DNA of 64,000 nt from Halorussus salinisoli (lineage in GTDB: Archaea > Halobacteriota > Halobacteria > Halobacteriales > Haladaptataceae), in NCBI GenBank assembly GCA_005239435.1, contig ML241305.1, positions 705,289 through 769,288 on the forward strand, written 5' to 3'. Both the position numbers and the translations under genes were made by a program. The stretch's first letter is position 1, and every line of letters starts with the position of its first letter. Of this stretch, positions 1 through 7,918 are shown piece by piece. The notes under the pieces are model-generated. The model was given only the letters and a program-made list of their open reading frames with translations. It was not told where the DNA came from and searched no databases.

Positions 1-41
1 GCCAGCGCACCAGACGGGGAGTCGGTCGGTCGCGTCGGTCA
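1..41 (-). CDS. 5' end of a gene cut by the left edge
   Basis: Reading leftwards from the ATG at 41 there is an open frame for 13 codons to the window edge, beginning MTDATDRLPVW. A T-rich stretch at 65-75 (TTTTTAACT on this strand) lies about 28 bp upstream, the spacing expected for a leaderless haloarchaeal transcript. Too little is visible to name a product. It would be divergent from the AIR-synthase-like gene at 220. Confidence 0.4.
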
Positions 42-219
42 TAGACGAGGGTACTCTGGCGATAGTTAAAAAGTTACCTCCACTCATTTAGTTACCGATA
101 GTAACCGACTTGGAGAGACGCCGTCGAGTAGAGACCACGGTGACTCCCGTTCCACCAACGTCGTCGCTAGTTCCGTCCAAATCACCACCGATTTGTCCGC
201 GCCGACGCAATCTCCGCCA

Positions 220-1239
220 ATGACCGACCTTGGCAAGGTAGACCGCGAGTTCTTCGACCGGCACATCTACCCCCACCTCGGAGCCGACCGAGACGACGTG
301 CGCCTCGGCCCCGAACACGGCGTCGATTTCGGCGTCGTGGAAGTCGGCGGCGAGGCGGTCGTCCTCGCCAGCGACCCGCTCTCGCTGGTCCCGGCGCTCG
401 GCTTCGAGAAGGCGGCGTGGTTCGCGGTCCACGTCGCGCTCTCGGACGCCGCGGTGTCCGGAATCGCGCCCTCCCACCTCGCGGTCACGTTCACCCTCCC
501 GCCGGAGATGACCGACGGCGAGTTCGCTACGGTCTGGGAGACCTTCGACCGCGAGGCGAGCGAGTTGGGCGTCAGCATCGTCACGGGGCACACCGCCCGA
601 TACGGCGGATGTCGGTACCCGTGGGTCGGCGGCGCGACCACCCTCGCGGTCGGCGACCCCGCGGACCTCGTGCGACCCGACGGCGCGAGTCCGGGTGACC
701 GCCTGCTGGTCACCAAGGGTCCCGCGGTCGAAGTCGCGGGCTTTCTGGTGACGCTCTTCGAGGACGCCGTGGACCTCCCGGAAGCGACGATTACCGAGGC
801 CAAGGAGCGATTCTGGGACATGAGTCCGGTCCGGGACGCGCTGACCGCCGCGGCGGCCGGCCCAGTCACCGCGATGCACGACGCGACTGAAGGCGGACTT
901 CAGGGCGCGCTGGTCGAACTCGCGCGGGCCGGTGGGGTTCGATTGGACGTGGACTCGGACGCAGTGCCGATTCTCCCCGGCGTCGAGGAGTCGTGCGACT
1001 TCTTCGGCATCAACCCGTGGGCCGCGACCAGCGAGGGGACGCTCGTCCTGACGGTCGAATCCGACGGCGTGGGCGACGTGCTGGCCGCGCTGGAGTCGGA
1101 GGGCATCCCGGCGGCCGAAATCGGAGCAGTGCGAGAGGGCGACGGCGTCTTCGTGGACGGCGAGCAGGTGGAACATCCGGAGGTCGACCCCTCGTGGGCC
1201 GTCTTCGAGGAGTACGCCGAGAAGGTAGGGTTGGAGTAG
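220..1239 (+). CDS. AIR synthase-related (PurM/HypE-fold) protein
   Basis: 339-aa protein of the AIR synthase-related superfamily (PurM, ThiL, HypE, SelD share the fold). The N-terminal half has the family's DPLSLVPALG and VALSDAAVSGIAPS stretches; the C-terminal half has MHDATEGGLQGALVELA, the segment typical of HypE-like members, followed by a terminal regulatory-looking domain. These families use ATP to activate or dehydrate small substrates, but the reaction here cannot be assigned; no hyp or pur genes are adjacent. The ATG at 220 is preferred to an in-frame TTG at 193 because the family begins with a short polar leader. Single gene, transcribed toward the DUF5518-type gene. Confidence 0.85.
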   Translation: MTDLGKVDREFFDRHIYPHLGADRDDVRLGPEHGVDFGVVEVGGEAVVLASDPLSLVPALGFEKAAWFAVHVALSDAAVSGIAPSHLAVTFTLPPEMTDGEFATVWETFDREASELGVSIVTGHTARYGGCRYPWVGGATTLAVGDPADLVRPDGASPGDRLLVTKGPAVEVAGFLVTLFEDAVDLPEATITEAKERFWDMSPVRDALTAAAAGPVTAMHDATEGGLQGALVELARAGGVRLDVDSDAVPILPGVEESCDFFGINPWAATSEGTLVLTVESDGVGDVLAALESEGIPAAEIGAVREGDGVFVDGEQVEHPEVDPSWAVFEEYAEKVGLE

Positions 1240-1373
1240 GTGAAACTGTAGTCGGTCGGACTGGAACAAGCGACTGCGGGAGGTAGGACTGGAATAGACG
1301 CGACTGGAGTGACCTCTCGGTCGTCGCGCTCGGCTTCAATCCTTATGTCTACGCAGAACGTATATCTGCGGAG

Positions 1374-1739
1374 ATGACCAACTGGTACGCAGTCGTGGTC
1401 GGGTTCGTCGTCATGACCGTGGTCGGCGTCGTCGGTCTCGCTATCCCCGGTCTGGGTCAGCTAACTGCGGGTCTCGTCGGCGGATTCGTCGCGGGATACA
1501 TGGCGGCAGGCAGCGCGGGCCGAGGGGCGTGGCACGGCCTCGTCGCCGGGTCGCTCGGCGGTATCGCCGTCGCGCTGATATTCGGCTTCGCGGTGGCCGT
1601 CCTCGGCACGGCCGGTCTCGGACCGTTCGGCCCACTGCTCGGCGGTGGCGTCCTCGTCGTCGGCGTCGCCATCACGCTGGTGATGGGCCTCGAAAGCGCG
1701 CTCGCCGGGGCAGTGGGCGCGTGGGTCGCCGAGGAGTGA
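1374..1739 (+). CDS. DUF5518-type small membrane protein
   Basis: 121-aa very hydrophobic, glycine-rich protein with about four membrane segments (roughly residues 5-27, 29-47, 52-78, 82-118) separated by short turns such as AAGSAGRGAW. This matches the DUF5518 family common in haloarchaea, whose function is unknown. A TATA-like CTTATG at about 1342-1347 sits about 27 bp upstream of the ATG, suggesting a leaderless transcript. The gene ends just before the repeat-rich origin region. Confidence 0.75.
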   Translation: MTNWYAVVVGFVVMTVVGVVGLAIPGLGQLTAGLVGGFVAGYMAAGSAGRGAWHGLVAGSLGGIAVALIFGFAVAVLGTAGLGPFGPLLGGGVLVVGVAITLVMGLESALAGAVGAWVAEE

Positions 1740-1782
1740 GCGAAAGTCGGTCTCTCCGTGTCGAGGGCGAACCGGTGGACCT

Positions 1783-1800
1783 CACCTCTATCGATTTGTA
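1783..1800 (+). repeat. ORB-like element, copy 1 (diverged)
   Basis: CACCTCTATCGATTTGTA: the core CACCTCTATCGA is intact but the right arm reads TTTGTA instead of NGTGTT. It is the outermost left copy. Confidence 0.6.
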
Positions 1801-1850
1801 GCGCCGATCAGACGAGACGTCGTAGCGCGAGTCCGGTAGGACGTGGCACG

Positions 1851-1870
1851 CCCCTCTATCGAAGTGTTTC
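1851..1870 (+). repeat. ORB-like element, copy 2
   Basis: Core CCTCTATCGAAGTGTTTC; the left arm starts CCCC rather than ACAC. Followed by GCCGGAGGAG, a purine/G-rich flank. Confidence 0.65.
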
Positions 1871-1896
1871 GCCGGAGGAGACGTTCTATCGGCTAG

Positions 1897-1915
1897 ACAC
1901 CTCTATCGAAGTGTT
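1897..1915 (+). repeat. ORB-like element, copy 3 (full match)
   Basis: ACACCTCTATCGAAGTGTT, with ACAC/GTGT ends forming an imperfect dyad. It is followed at once by GGAAACGGGGGA, which resembles the GAAAC plus G-string seen at the end of many haloarchaeal origin recognition boxes. Confidence 0.75.
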
Positions 1916-1941
1916 GGAAACGGGGGAGAACTCGGACGGAG

Positions 1942-1960
1942 ACACCTCTATCGATGTGTT
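1942..1960 (+). repeat. ORB-like element, copy 4 (full match)
   Basis: ACACCTCTATCGATGTGTT, differing from copy 3 at one position. Innermost plus-oriented copy. Confidence 0.75.
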
Positions 1961-2090
1961 CCGGAGTCGAGGGTACGCTTCGAAATCGGGATACGCTCCG
2001 TAGTCGGGGCGAGCAGTCGGACAGACTCCGATTCGTGTCCCTTACTTCGAGATTACGTACAGGGTAGACCAGTCGTTACGCACGGAGTAG

Positions 2091-2100
2091 AACACATCGA
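2091..2100 (-). repeat. ORB-like half-site
   Basis: AACACATCGA, the right arm plus core of the element in minus orientation, directly abutting full copy 5 so that two recognition arms lie in tandem. Confidence 0.5.
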
Positions 2101-2118
2101 ACACTTCGATAGAGGTGA
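2100..2118 (-). repeat. ORB-like element, copy 5
   Basis: AACACTTCGATAGAGGTGA on the plus strand, i.e. the element in minus orientation, facing copies 1-4. Confidence 0.75.
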
Positions 2119-2260
2119 CTGTGAGGTCTGTGAAAGTCTTCGAGTTCGAGCGGTGGTATTACAGCAGAGCGACGGCGTTCCCGGCCGACCACCACAGAGT
2201 TTACGCTCGAGAAGGCGACCAGCGACCTGACCCGTCCCTCCACCCCACCCGACCCGGACG

Positions 2261-2279
2261 AACACTTCGATAGAGGTGT
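2261..2279 (-). repeat. ORB-like element, copy 6 (full match)
   Basis: AACACTTCGATAGAGGTGT, the exact reverse complement of copy 3, 364 bp from it. Confidence 0.75.
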
Positions 2280-2331
2280 CTCTGTCCGTGGAGACACGGT
2301 CTACGACAACCGGACCGGTTCTACGGCAGCG

Positions 2332-2340
2332 AACACATCG
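2332..2340 (-). repeat. ORB-like half-site
   Basis: AACACATCG only; the rest of the element is not recognisable. Same orientation as copies 5 and 6. Confidence 0.4.
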
Positions 2341-2417
2341 TCGGACCCGACCGAAACTCGGGGGCTACGCCACCGAGAGAGGAGAATCCTGTACTGGAGC
2401 GAAGTATGCACGCGGAA

Positions 2418-2429
2418 AACACATCGATA
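2418..2429 (-). promoter_or_regulatory. ORB-like half-site upstream of the orc1 TATA box
   Basis: AACACATCGATA lies 10 bp before the TATA element of orc1. A bound Orc1/Cdc6 here would cover the BRE/TATA region, so autoregulation is plausible (inference). Confidence 0.45.
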
Positions 2430-2438
2430 ACGGCAACG

Positions 2439-2444
2439 TTTAAT
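2439..2444 (+). promoter_or_regulatory. TATA element of orc1/cdc6
   Basis: TTTAAT centred about 27 bp before the ATG at 2468, fitting a leaderless mRNA. Confidence 0.6.
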
Positions 2445-2467
2445 GGGCTGACCGAGACGCCCGAAGC

Positions 2468-3904
2468 ATGGATTCCGACGCCCCAGTTGGAAATATCGAA
2501 GAGGGGGACGCTTCTCTACGCGACACCGAGGTCGATTCGCTCTCCACGGAACCGCGAGTCTCGGAAGAGGACGCGGATGCAGTCGAAGAACCGTCCGAGA
2601 CCGGGAACGGGTCGAAGTCGATAGAGGAGATGCTTCTGGACTTCGACGAGCAGCAGTCGCTCATTCGGAACCGGTCGCTGCTCAATCCGAACGAGGTCGT
2701 CGAAGAGGAACGAATCGTCGGCCGCGACGAACAGTTGACGCAGGTCACGAAGATGCTTCGCGTCGCAATCGGCGACAATCGACCGCCGAATCTCTTTCTG
2801 TACGGTCCGTCGGGGACCGGGAAGTCGCTCATCATCAACGCGGTGTGTAAGAACATCGGCCGCCTCTGTGACAACCGGGGAATCCGGTTCGGCGTCATCG
2901 AGATGAACTGCCAAGACATCGGCACGCTCGGGTCGGCCGTCTACGAACTCGCGCGGAAGGTCGCCGACGAGGCGGACGTGCCCCTCGAAGTTCCACAGCA
3001 CGGCGTCTCGACCAAGGAGAAGTGGCGCGAACTCTACCGACTGGTCAACCAGAACTACGATACGGTCGTGTTCGTCCTCGACGAACTCGACATGCTCGTC
3101 GGTCGGCGTGACAAGGACCAACCCGCGTTCTCGCGCCTCCTCTATCAGCTCTCGCGGGCCGGGTCGAGCAACGACATCACGGCGCAGGTCTCGATTGCCG
3201 CGATTACGAACGACACGAAGATGCTCGAATCGGTGGGGAGTCGGGCGCTGAGTTCGTTCACCCCCGAGGACGTTCACTTCGACGACTACGACGCCAACCA
3301 GTTGCGAGCGATTCTCCACCACCGAGAAGACGCCTTCTACGACGACGTTCTCGAAGACGACGTCATCCCGCTCGCGGCCGCGTTCGCCGCCCAGACTCAC
3401 GGTGACGCGCGGAAAGCCATCGACCTGATGCGGGTCGCGGGCGACCTCGCGGAACGGGAGGGGGCAGACCGCGTCACCGAACAGCACATCCGGAAAGCGC
3501 AGGACAAGGTGGAACGAAATCGCGTCCTCGAAGTGACGCGCGGAATCAGCACCCAGAAGAAGCTCTGTCTGTACGCGACTGCGGCCGTGGCAAACGAGAG
3601 CGGAAACAGTTCCGCCAGGAGTACGACGGGGTATCAGGTCTATCGCTTCCTCACCGACACGCTCGACACCGACCAGTACCACCAAGAGACCTACGTGAAC
3701 AAGATGAAGGAGCTAACGACCTACTCCATCGTCGAATCCGAGCGCAAGAGCCACGGTCCTTCCTCCGGGATGTTCATCGAGTTCACCTTCAACGAACAAC
3801 CGGAGACCATCATGGAGACGCTCCGCGAGGACTCGCGTCTCGGCGACCTGTCGAGAAACGAGGCGACGGCCGTCGTTCGGGCGCAACTCTCGAACGGCGG
3901 GTGA
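2468..3904 (+). CDS. orc1: Orc1/Cdc6 replication initiator
   Basis: 478-aa AAA+ origin-binding protein. Residues 1-60 are an acidic, serine-rich extension. The AAA+ domain carries Walker A GPSGTGKS at 113-120 and Walker B VFVLDELD with D205/E206. The C-terminal winged helix (about residues 385-450) includes TTGYQVYRFL and the basic ESERKSHGPSSGM wing. In archaea these proteins bind ORBs, melt the origin and load MCM. The position immediately next to the repeat array supports a cis-acting initiator. Longer than most family members (about 400 aa) because of the N-terminal acidic tail. Monocistronic, with a leaderless promoter. Confidence 0.95.
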   Translation: MDSDAPVGNIEEGDASLRDTEVDSLSTEPRVSEEDADAVEEPSETGNGSKSIEEMLLDFDEQQSLIRNRSLLNPNEVVEEERIVGRDEQLTQVTKMLRVAIGDNRPPNLFLYGPSGTGKSLIINAVCKNIGRLCDNRGIRFGVIEMNCQDIGTLGSAVYELARKVADEADVPLEVPQHGVSTKEKWRELYRLVNQNYDTVVFVLDELDMLVGRRDKDQPAFSRLLYQLSRAGSSNDITAQVSIAAITNDTKMLESVGSRALSSFTPEDVHFDDYDANQLRAILHHREDAFYDDVLEDDVIPLAAAFAAQTHGDARKAIDLMRVAGDLAEREGADRVTEQHIRKAQDKVERNRVLEVTRGISTQKKLCLYATAAVANESGNSSARSTTGYQVYRFLTDTLDTDQYHQETYVNKMKELTTYSIVESERKSHGPSSGMFIEFTFNEQPETIMETLREDSRLGDLSRNEATAVVRAQLSNGG

Positions 3905-3975
3905 CCTGCCGCCGCGACTTCCGCGAGGCGTAGCCCTACCCAACGGTTTTGCGTCCGTGGTCCGAACCCCCGGCC

Positions 3976-4290
3976 ATGGCGACAATCGACGCCGACTCCC
4001 TGCTTCCGAACGAGCGGATGCGCCGCGGCGCACTGGCCGGACAGATATCCCAGATTCACCGCGGCGACCGGTACGCCGACGAAGGCGACCGGTTCGAGGT
4101 GGACGGCGAGTCGTTCGAGGTCGTGGAAGTCCGCGAGCGAACGCTCGGCGACCTGACCGACGAGGACGCCCGAAAGGAGGGAATGGCCGACCTGGAGGAG
4201 TACCGCGAGATACTGAACCGGGTCCACGACGACTTCGAGTGGTCCGACGACAGCGACGTGGTTCTGCACCGATTCGAGAAGGTGGCGTAG
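3976..4290 (+). CDS. ASCH-domain protein
   Basis: 104-aa protein resembling ASCH/PUA-like domains, small beta-barrels that bind RNA. The first half has LLPNERMRRGALAGQISQIH and GDRYADEGDRFEVDG, matching the usual opening of haloarchaeal ASCH proteins; the C-terminus is VLHRFEKVA. The ATG at 3976 is chosen over an in-frame GTG at 3949, which would add a non-conserved leader. Lies 71 bp after orc1 on the same strand and could be co-transcribed. Substrate unknown. Confidence 0.7.
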   Translation: MATIDADSLLPNERMRRGALAGQISQIHRGDRYADEGDRFEVDGESFEVVEVRERTLGDLTDEDARKEGMADLEEYREILNRVHDDFEWSDDSDVVLHRFEKVA

Positions 4291-4420
4291 AGCATCGGTA
4301 CGTCTCCAACTCGAAGGAGTCTACGTCTACAGGCCGACGCGCGAGCGGGCGCACCGACCGTAAGCAAACCTATTTGTTTATCTAAGGAACGGATATATTG
4401 CCGAAAGAATTGCGGAGTTA

Positions 4421-4735
4421 TTAGCGGCGCTCGCGTAGCTCCGCCCGCAGGTCCGCGAGGTCCATCTCCTTCATCGAGAGCAGGACCAACAGGTGGTAGA
4501 CGATGTCGGCGCTCTCGTGGGCGATCTCCTCGCGGTCGTCGTCCTTGGCGGCCAGCAGCAGTTCCGTCGTCTCCTCGCCCAACTTCTCCAGCACCGCGTT
4601 CTCGCCCTTCTCGTGGGTGAACAGCGAGGCGGTGTAGGAGTCCTCGGGCAGGTTCTCCTTGCGGTCTTCGACGATTGCGAACAGTTCGTCGAGTACGGCG
4701 TCGGTGTCTTCGGAAGCGGTCGATCGTTCGCTCAT
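4421..4735 (-). CDS. hisE: Phosphoribosyl-ATP pyrophosphatase (HisE)
   Basis: 104-aa all-alpha NTP pyrophosphohydrolase for the second step of histidine biosynthesis (PR-ATP to PR-AMP). Diagnostic segments are SYTASLF, EKLGEETTELLLAAK with the metal-binding glutamates, and AHESADIVYHLLVLL. Length is normal for stand-alone HisE. Its start overlaps the end of the upstream BFN-domain gene by 4 bp (ATGA type), so the two are translationally coupled. No other his genes are nearby, as is usual in haloarchaea. Confidence 0.95.
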   Translation of the reverse strand: MSERSTASEDTDAVLDELFAIVEDRKENLPEDSYTASLFTHEKGENAVLEKLGEETTELLLAAKDDDREEIAHESADIVYHLLVLLSMKEMDLADLRAELRERR

Positions 4736-5184
4736 GGTCCCAGTTCCGCCACCTCTCGGATGTCCTGCAACTGGTCGAACTCCTCGCGCTCTCGGCGGCC
4801 GGACTCGAACACGTCGGCCTCGACCTCGATCGGAGCGTTCGTCCGGGCCGCCAGCGCCAGCGAGTCGCTCGGTCGGGCGTCCACCACCGTCTCACCGCGC
4901 GGCGTATCGATGTGGAGATCCGCGATGTAGGTGTTGTCCTCCAGCGACGAGACGACGACGCTGGTGACGCGCCCGCCCAGTTCCTCCACGAGGTCGAGCG
5001 TCAGGTCGTGGGTCAACGGCCTGCCGATGTCCTCGGCCTCCATCCCGCGAGCGATGCTGACGGCCTCCTCGAAGCCGATGAAAATCGGGAGTACGCCCTC
5101 CTCGTCGTCGGGTGCGAGCACGACGACCGGAATCGGCCCGTCGTCGGTCATCGCCACGCGCACCGCGTCGATGTCGGCGTCCAT
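4732..5184 (-). CDS. Bifunctional nuclease (BFN/DUF151) domain protein
   Basis: 150-aa BFN-domain protein. Recognisable segments are PVVVLAPDDEEGVLPIFIG, EEAVSIARGMEAED, RPLTHDLTLDLVEELGG and the ARPSDSLALAARTNAPI block that defines the family. Plant BFN proteins have reported DNase/RNase activity; the archaeal role is unknown. First gene of a two-gene operon with hisE. Confidence 0.9.
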   Translation of the reverse strand: MDADIDAVRVAMTDDGPIPVVVLAPDDEEGVLPIFIGFEEAVSIARGMEAEDIGRPLTHDLTLDLVEELGGRVTSVVVSSLEDNTYIADLHIDTPRGETVVDARPSDSLALAARTNAPIEVEADVFESGRREREEFDQLQDIREVAELGP

Positions 5185-5522
5185 GTGCGTACCGACGAGA
5201 GCCAGAAAGAAAAGTCTGCCCTACTGGAAACCGTAATCGGAACGACCGCCGAGAACAGCGAACGCGCCTTCTCGAAAGCCCCGCCGCTTCGAGACTAAAC
5301 AGACGGCAAGGAGGAAACCGTAGTCGAAAACGCGTTTTAGAAAGCCCCCGCGCGGTCGCGGTCGCTCTGCGGGATATTCTCGCGCCTCACCTGCGGTTCG
5401 GCGCGTCGAATAGTGGCCCGGCAGAGACGACCACGTAAACGCGAGCGCGCGGCCCCTTTCAGTCCACCCAAACTGGCGTTTGTGGGGCCGAGCGCATCCC
5501 GAAGGGTGGGGCGAAATTCGCG
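5185..5522. other. Gene-free stretch with GC-rich repeat-like segments
   Basis: 338 bp between the hisE operon and the end of pdxT. GAAAGCCCC occurs twice (5276 and 5340). At 5451-5485 there is GGCCCCTTTCAGTCCACCC followed by AAACTGGCGTTTG; a related string recurs at 53909-53941. No credible gene is seen. Confidence 0.5.
5340..5485. repeat. Dispersed repeat, locus A
   Basis: Starts with GAAAGCCCCCGCGCGG and ends with GGCCCCTTTCAGTCCACCC plus AAACTGGCGTTTGTGG. At locus B (53891-53941) equivalents of both ends occur almost fused, as if the roughly 90-bp middle were absent. Each copy lies shortly downstream of the stop of a minus-strand gene. Confidence 0.4.
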
Positions 5523-6137
5523 TTACTGATCGGAGGTCGAGCCGTCGTCGCCCTCCGCCTCGAACAGTCCGAGTCCGTGAATCCGGGAATCGGGCGTCAG
5601 TTCGGGGTGGAACGAGGTGCCGACGACCGGCCCGTCCCGGACCGCGACCGGTCGGCCGTCCCACTCCGCGAGGACCTCGACGCCCTCGCCCACGTCGCTG
5701 ATGAGCGGCGCGCGGATGAAGACCGCCGGGAACGGTTCTTCGAGCCCCTCGACTTCCAGCGGGGCCTCGAAGCTGTCTTTCTGCCTGCCGAAGGCGTTGC
5801 GTTCGACCGTCACGTCCGCGATTCCGAGGGTCTCGACGCGGTCGTCTCCCGCGTCGGTCGCGGCCACGATGAGGCCCGCGCAGGTCGCCAGCACGGGCTT
5901 TCCGGCCTCGACGTGGGCGACGATCTCCTCGGCGATGCCCTCGTCGTGGAGCAACCGCGAGATGGTGGTCGATTCCCCGCCGGGCAGCAGCAGCAGGTCG
6001 CAGTCGGGGACCGTCCCGGCGGTCCGTATCTCCTCGACCGTCACTTCGCGGTCGTGGGCCGCGCCGGCGCGCCGGACGGCCTCGGCGTGTTCGCTCACGT
6101 CGCCTTGCACCGCGACGACGCCCGCTTTGAGAGTCAT
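5523..6137 (-). CDS. pdxT: Pyridoxal 5'-phosphate synthase glutaminase subunit PdxT
   Basis: 204-aa class-I glutamine amidotransferase that supplies ammonia to PdxS for PLP synthesis. Visible are the start GVVAVQGDVSEHAEAVRRAG, the oxyanion PGGESTTI, the nucleophile region LATCAGLIV with its Cys, and the His/Glu pair in SFHPELTPD. Start set at the ATG at 6137 (MTLKAGVVAVQG), which matches the family; an upstream in-frame start at 6164 would add nine unrelated residues. The partner pdxS is not in the window. A short acidic tail follows the domain. Confidence 0.95.
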   Translation of the reverse strand: MTLKAGVVAVQGDVSEHAEAVRRAGAAHDREVTVEEIRTAGTVPDCDLLLLPGGESTTISRLLHDEGIAEEIVAHVEAGKPVLATCAGLIVAATDAGDDRVETLGIADVTVERNAFGRQKDSFEAPLEVEGLEEPFPAVFIRAPLISDVGEGVEVLAEWDGRPVAVRDGPVVGTSFHPELTPDSRIHGLGLFEAEGDDGSTSDQ

Positions 6138-6182
6138 GCCCGCGAGTAGGGATTCGGGGCGCAAAAGTGGCGCGTCTTCGCG

Positions 6183-7220
6183 TCACCCGACCCCATACGT
6201 GCGCAGGGCCTCGCGGTGCTCGCGGGCGCGAGCGTCCACGGCCGTCTGCCCGCGACCGGCCATCTCCTCGTCGAGGTTGACCATCAGTCGCAGGCGAGCG
6301 CCGAACCGACAGCAACGGCGATGAGTCTCGAACCCTTGCCGGTCGAGGACGTCGGGGTTCACCGACCGGTAGGCGTCGTAGAAGCGTTCGCGGAGGTGGC
6401 GTTGGCGGTCTTCGCCGACCTCCGGCCAGTCGAGCAGGATGGCCTCGGTCACGGCGAGGTCGTGGACGGCGGGCACGGCGGTGGGCGTCGCCCAGTCGAT
6501 GACGGCGTTGGTCGCTCCGGTTTCGGGGTCCACGAGCAGGTTGCCGAGTCGGTAATCGCCGTGGGTGAGCACGGGGTCGAAGGGGCCGTACTCGAGGAGT
6601 TCGTCGGCGAGGATTCGAGCGTGCGATTCGAGTTCCCGGCGGAGGTCCGCGAATCGGGTGTCTTCGAGCCGCTCGACGTTGTGATTCAGCCACGCCTCGA
6701 AGTAGGTCGGCCAGTCGGAGAACTCCCGGACGTAGCCGAGGTCGTCCGCGCCGCGCTCGACGCCCAACGTCCCCCAGCCGTCGGCCGGAAAGGCGGCGTG
6801 GAGGTCGCCGAGGTAGCGACCCCCGTCGGCGCAGACCCGCTCGAAGACCTCCGGCGCGAGTCCCTCGGGCCCGGAGTGGAGGTTCAGCCCCGGAACCGCA
6901 TCGGCGAGGAAGTAGGGGTCGCCATCGAGGTGGCCGGTGGCCCGGACCGTCGGGACCGGAATCTCCGTTCGCTCGGCCACGGCGTCGAGCAGGTGTGGTT
7001 CGGCGCGACACCCGGCCGCGAAGTGGTGGTCGCCGACCTTCAGGAAGAGTCCGCGGCGGTCCTCCTCCGCGCTGAGGACGATTCTGTAGACGGAGTTCTC
7101 GCCGTCTTCGACCGGCGTCACCTCGCGCACCTCGGCGTCGGGGAGGTCGGCGGCGACCACCGCTCGGACTTCGTCGTCGTGGTCCTCGTCGCTCGCTGGC
7201 ACGCCCGGCGCTACGGTCAC
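6183..7220 (-). CDS. Aminoglycoside phosphotransferase (APH)-family kinase-like protein
   Basis: 345-aa protein of the APH/choline-kinase fold. The Brenner-like catalytic motif LTHGDYRLGNLLVD and the metal-binding VIDWATPTAVPAVHDLAV are intact; the N-lobe has GENSVYRIVL and FLKVGDHHF. The physiological substrate is unknown; haloarchaea have several such kinases. A GTG at 7220 is taken as start because frame upstream of it overlaps the next gene and has a non-protein-like composition. Lies 17 bp downstream of the gene at 7237, probably co-transcribed with it. Confidence 0.85.
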   Translation of the reverse strand: MTVAPGVPASDEDHDDEVRAVVAADLPDAEVREVTPVEDGENSVYRIVLSAEEDRRGLFLKVGDHHFAAGCRAEPHLLDAVAERTEIPVPTVRATGHLDGDPYFLADAVPGLNLHSGPEGLAPEVFERVCADGGRYLGDLHAAFPADGWGTLGVERGADDLGYVREFSDWPTYFEAWLNHNVERLEDTRFADLRRELESHARILADELLEYGPFDPVLTHGDYRLGNLLVDPETGATNAVIDWATPTAVPAVHDLAVTEAILLDWPEVGEDRQRHLRERFYDAYRSVNPDVLDRQGFETHRRCCRFGARLRLMVNLDEEMAGRGQTAVDARAREHREALRTYGVG

Positions 7221-7236
7221 TCGCGTGATATACTTT

Positions 7237-7833
7237 CTACCGGTCGTCGCTCGTCCGGGACCCGAACATCGTGCCGAGGCTGAGACCGTAGACGAGGTGG
7301 CCCGCGTGGAAGACGAGGCGCTCGTCCACGTCGGGGTCCATGTCGAGGACGCGCTCCAGCACGACGCGCTCGCCGAAGACCGAGAGCGCGAGTGCGTAGA
7401 CCGCGCCCCACAGCAGGCCGAGGGCTTCGTGGGCGGCGGTTTCTCGGGAGTCACCGTCGTCGCTCCTCGCGCGTCGGAACCCGCGCGAACCGCGGCGCGA
7501 ATCGAAGGGCGTGAGTGCGCCGAAGACGGCCCCGCCGACGGTGCCGTACACAAGATGCAACGCGAGCGCCGCTATCGGGTGGTCGTCCGGGTCGTCGCCG
7601 GAGACGAACTTCGACCAGAAGCGCGCGGTCGGCGGCAGCGAACGAGAGACCGGCAGGCGGTAGGCCGTCATCACGAGGGTGGCGACGAGTCCGGCCTTCG
7701 AACCCTCCGTAAGTCGGGCGGCGAGTCCGATGGTCGGGGCAGAGTCTGCCTCGCGGTCGGAATCGGCCCCGGAGTCGGAATCGGTTCGTCGGTTGGGCTC
7801 CTCGTCGGCGGTACTGACGAACGGGATTCGCAT
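7237..7833 (-). CDS. Hypothetical membrane protein
   Basis: 198 aa. An acidic N-terminus (residues 1-35) precedes about four weak membrane segments: EGSKAGLVATLVMTAYRL, ALALHLVYGTVGGAVFGAL, EALGLLWGAVYALALSVFG and HLVYGLSLGTMFG. The arrangement resembles small bacterial and archaeal integral proteins of unknown function (DUF1440/DUF6789-like), but the family is not certain. Precedes the phosphotransferase gene in the same direction. Confidence 0.65.
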   Translation of the reverse strand: MRIPFVSTADEEPNRRTDSDSGADSDREADSAPTIGLAARLTEGSKAGLVATLVMTAYRLPVSRSLPPTARFWSKFVSGDDPDDHPIAALALHLVYGTVGGAVFGALTPFDSRRGSRGFRRARSDDGDSRETAAHEALGLLWGAVYALALSVFGERVVLERVLDMDPDVDERLVFHAGHLVYGLSLGTMFGSRTSDDR

Positions 7834-7918
7834 AGAGGAGCGGCGACGCCGACCCGGATAGCACTGGCGGCCGTCGAGAAACGAGAAGTCGGTCGCGGAG
7901 TTCGAAAGCGTCCGGAAA

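Larger units (their letters stand above)
1740..2467. other. Candidate replication origin with ORB-like repeat array
   Basis: A 728-bp gene-free stretch directly upstream of orc1/cdc6. It holds six copies of a roughly 19-bp element built on ACACCTCTATCGA-N-GTGTT, four in plus orientation on the left (1783-1960) and two in minus orientation on the right (2100-2279), plus right-side half-sites. The two clusters face each other across about 140 bp. Archaeal origins are typically next to an orc1/cdc6 gene and carry inverted origin recognition boxes, so this is a strong candidate origin, although the motif is not the classical GGAAAC-type box. No clearly AT-rich unwinding tract is seen in the centre. 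Confidence 0.75.

Noticed and set aside
1961..2089. Central part of the origin as an AT-rich unwinding element
   Set aside because: The stretch between the two repeat clusters is not clearly richer in A/T than its surroundings, so no unwinding element is claimed.
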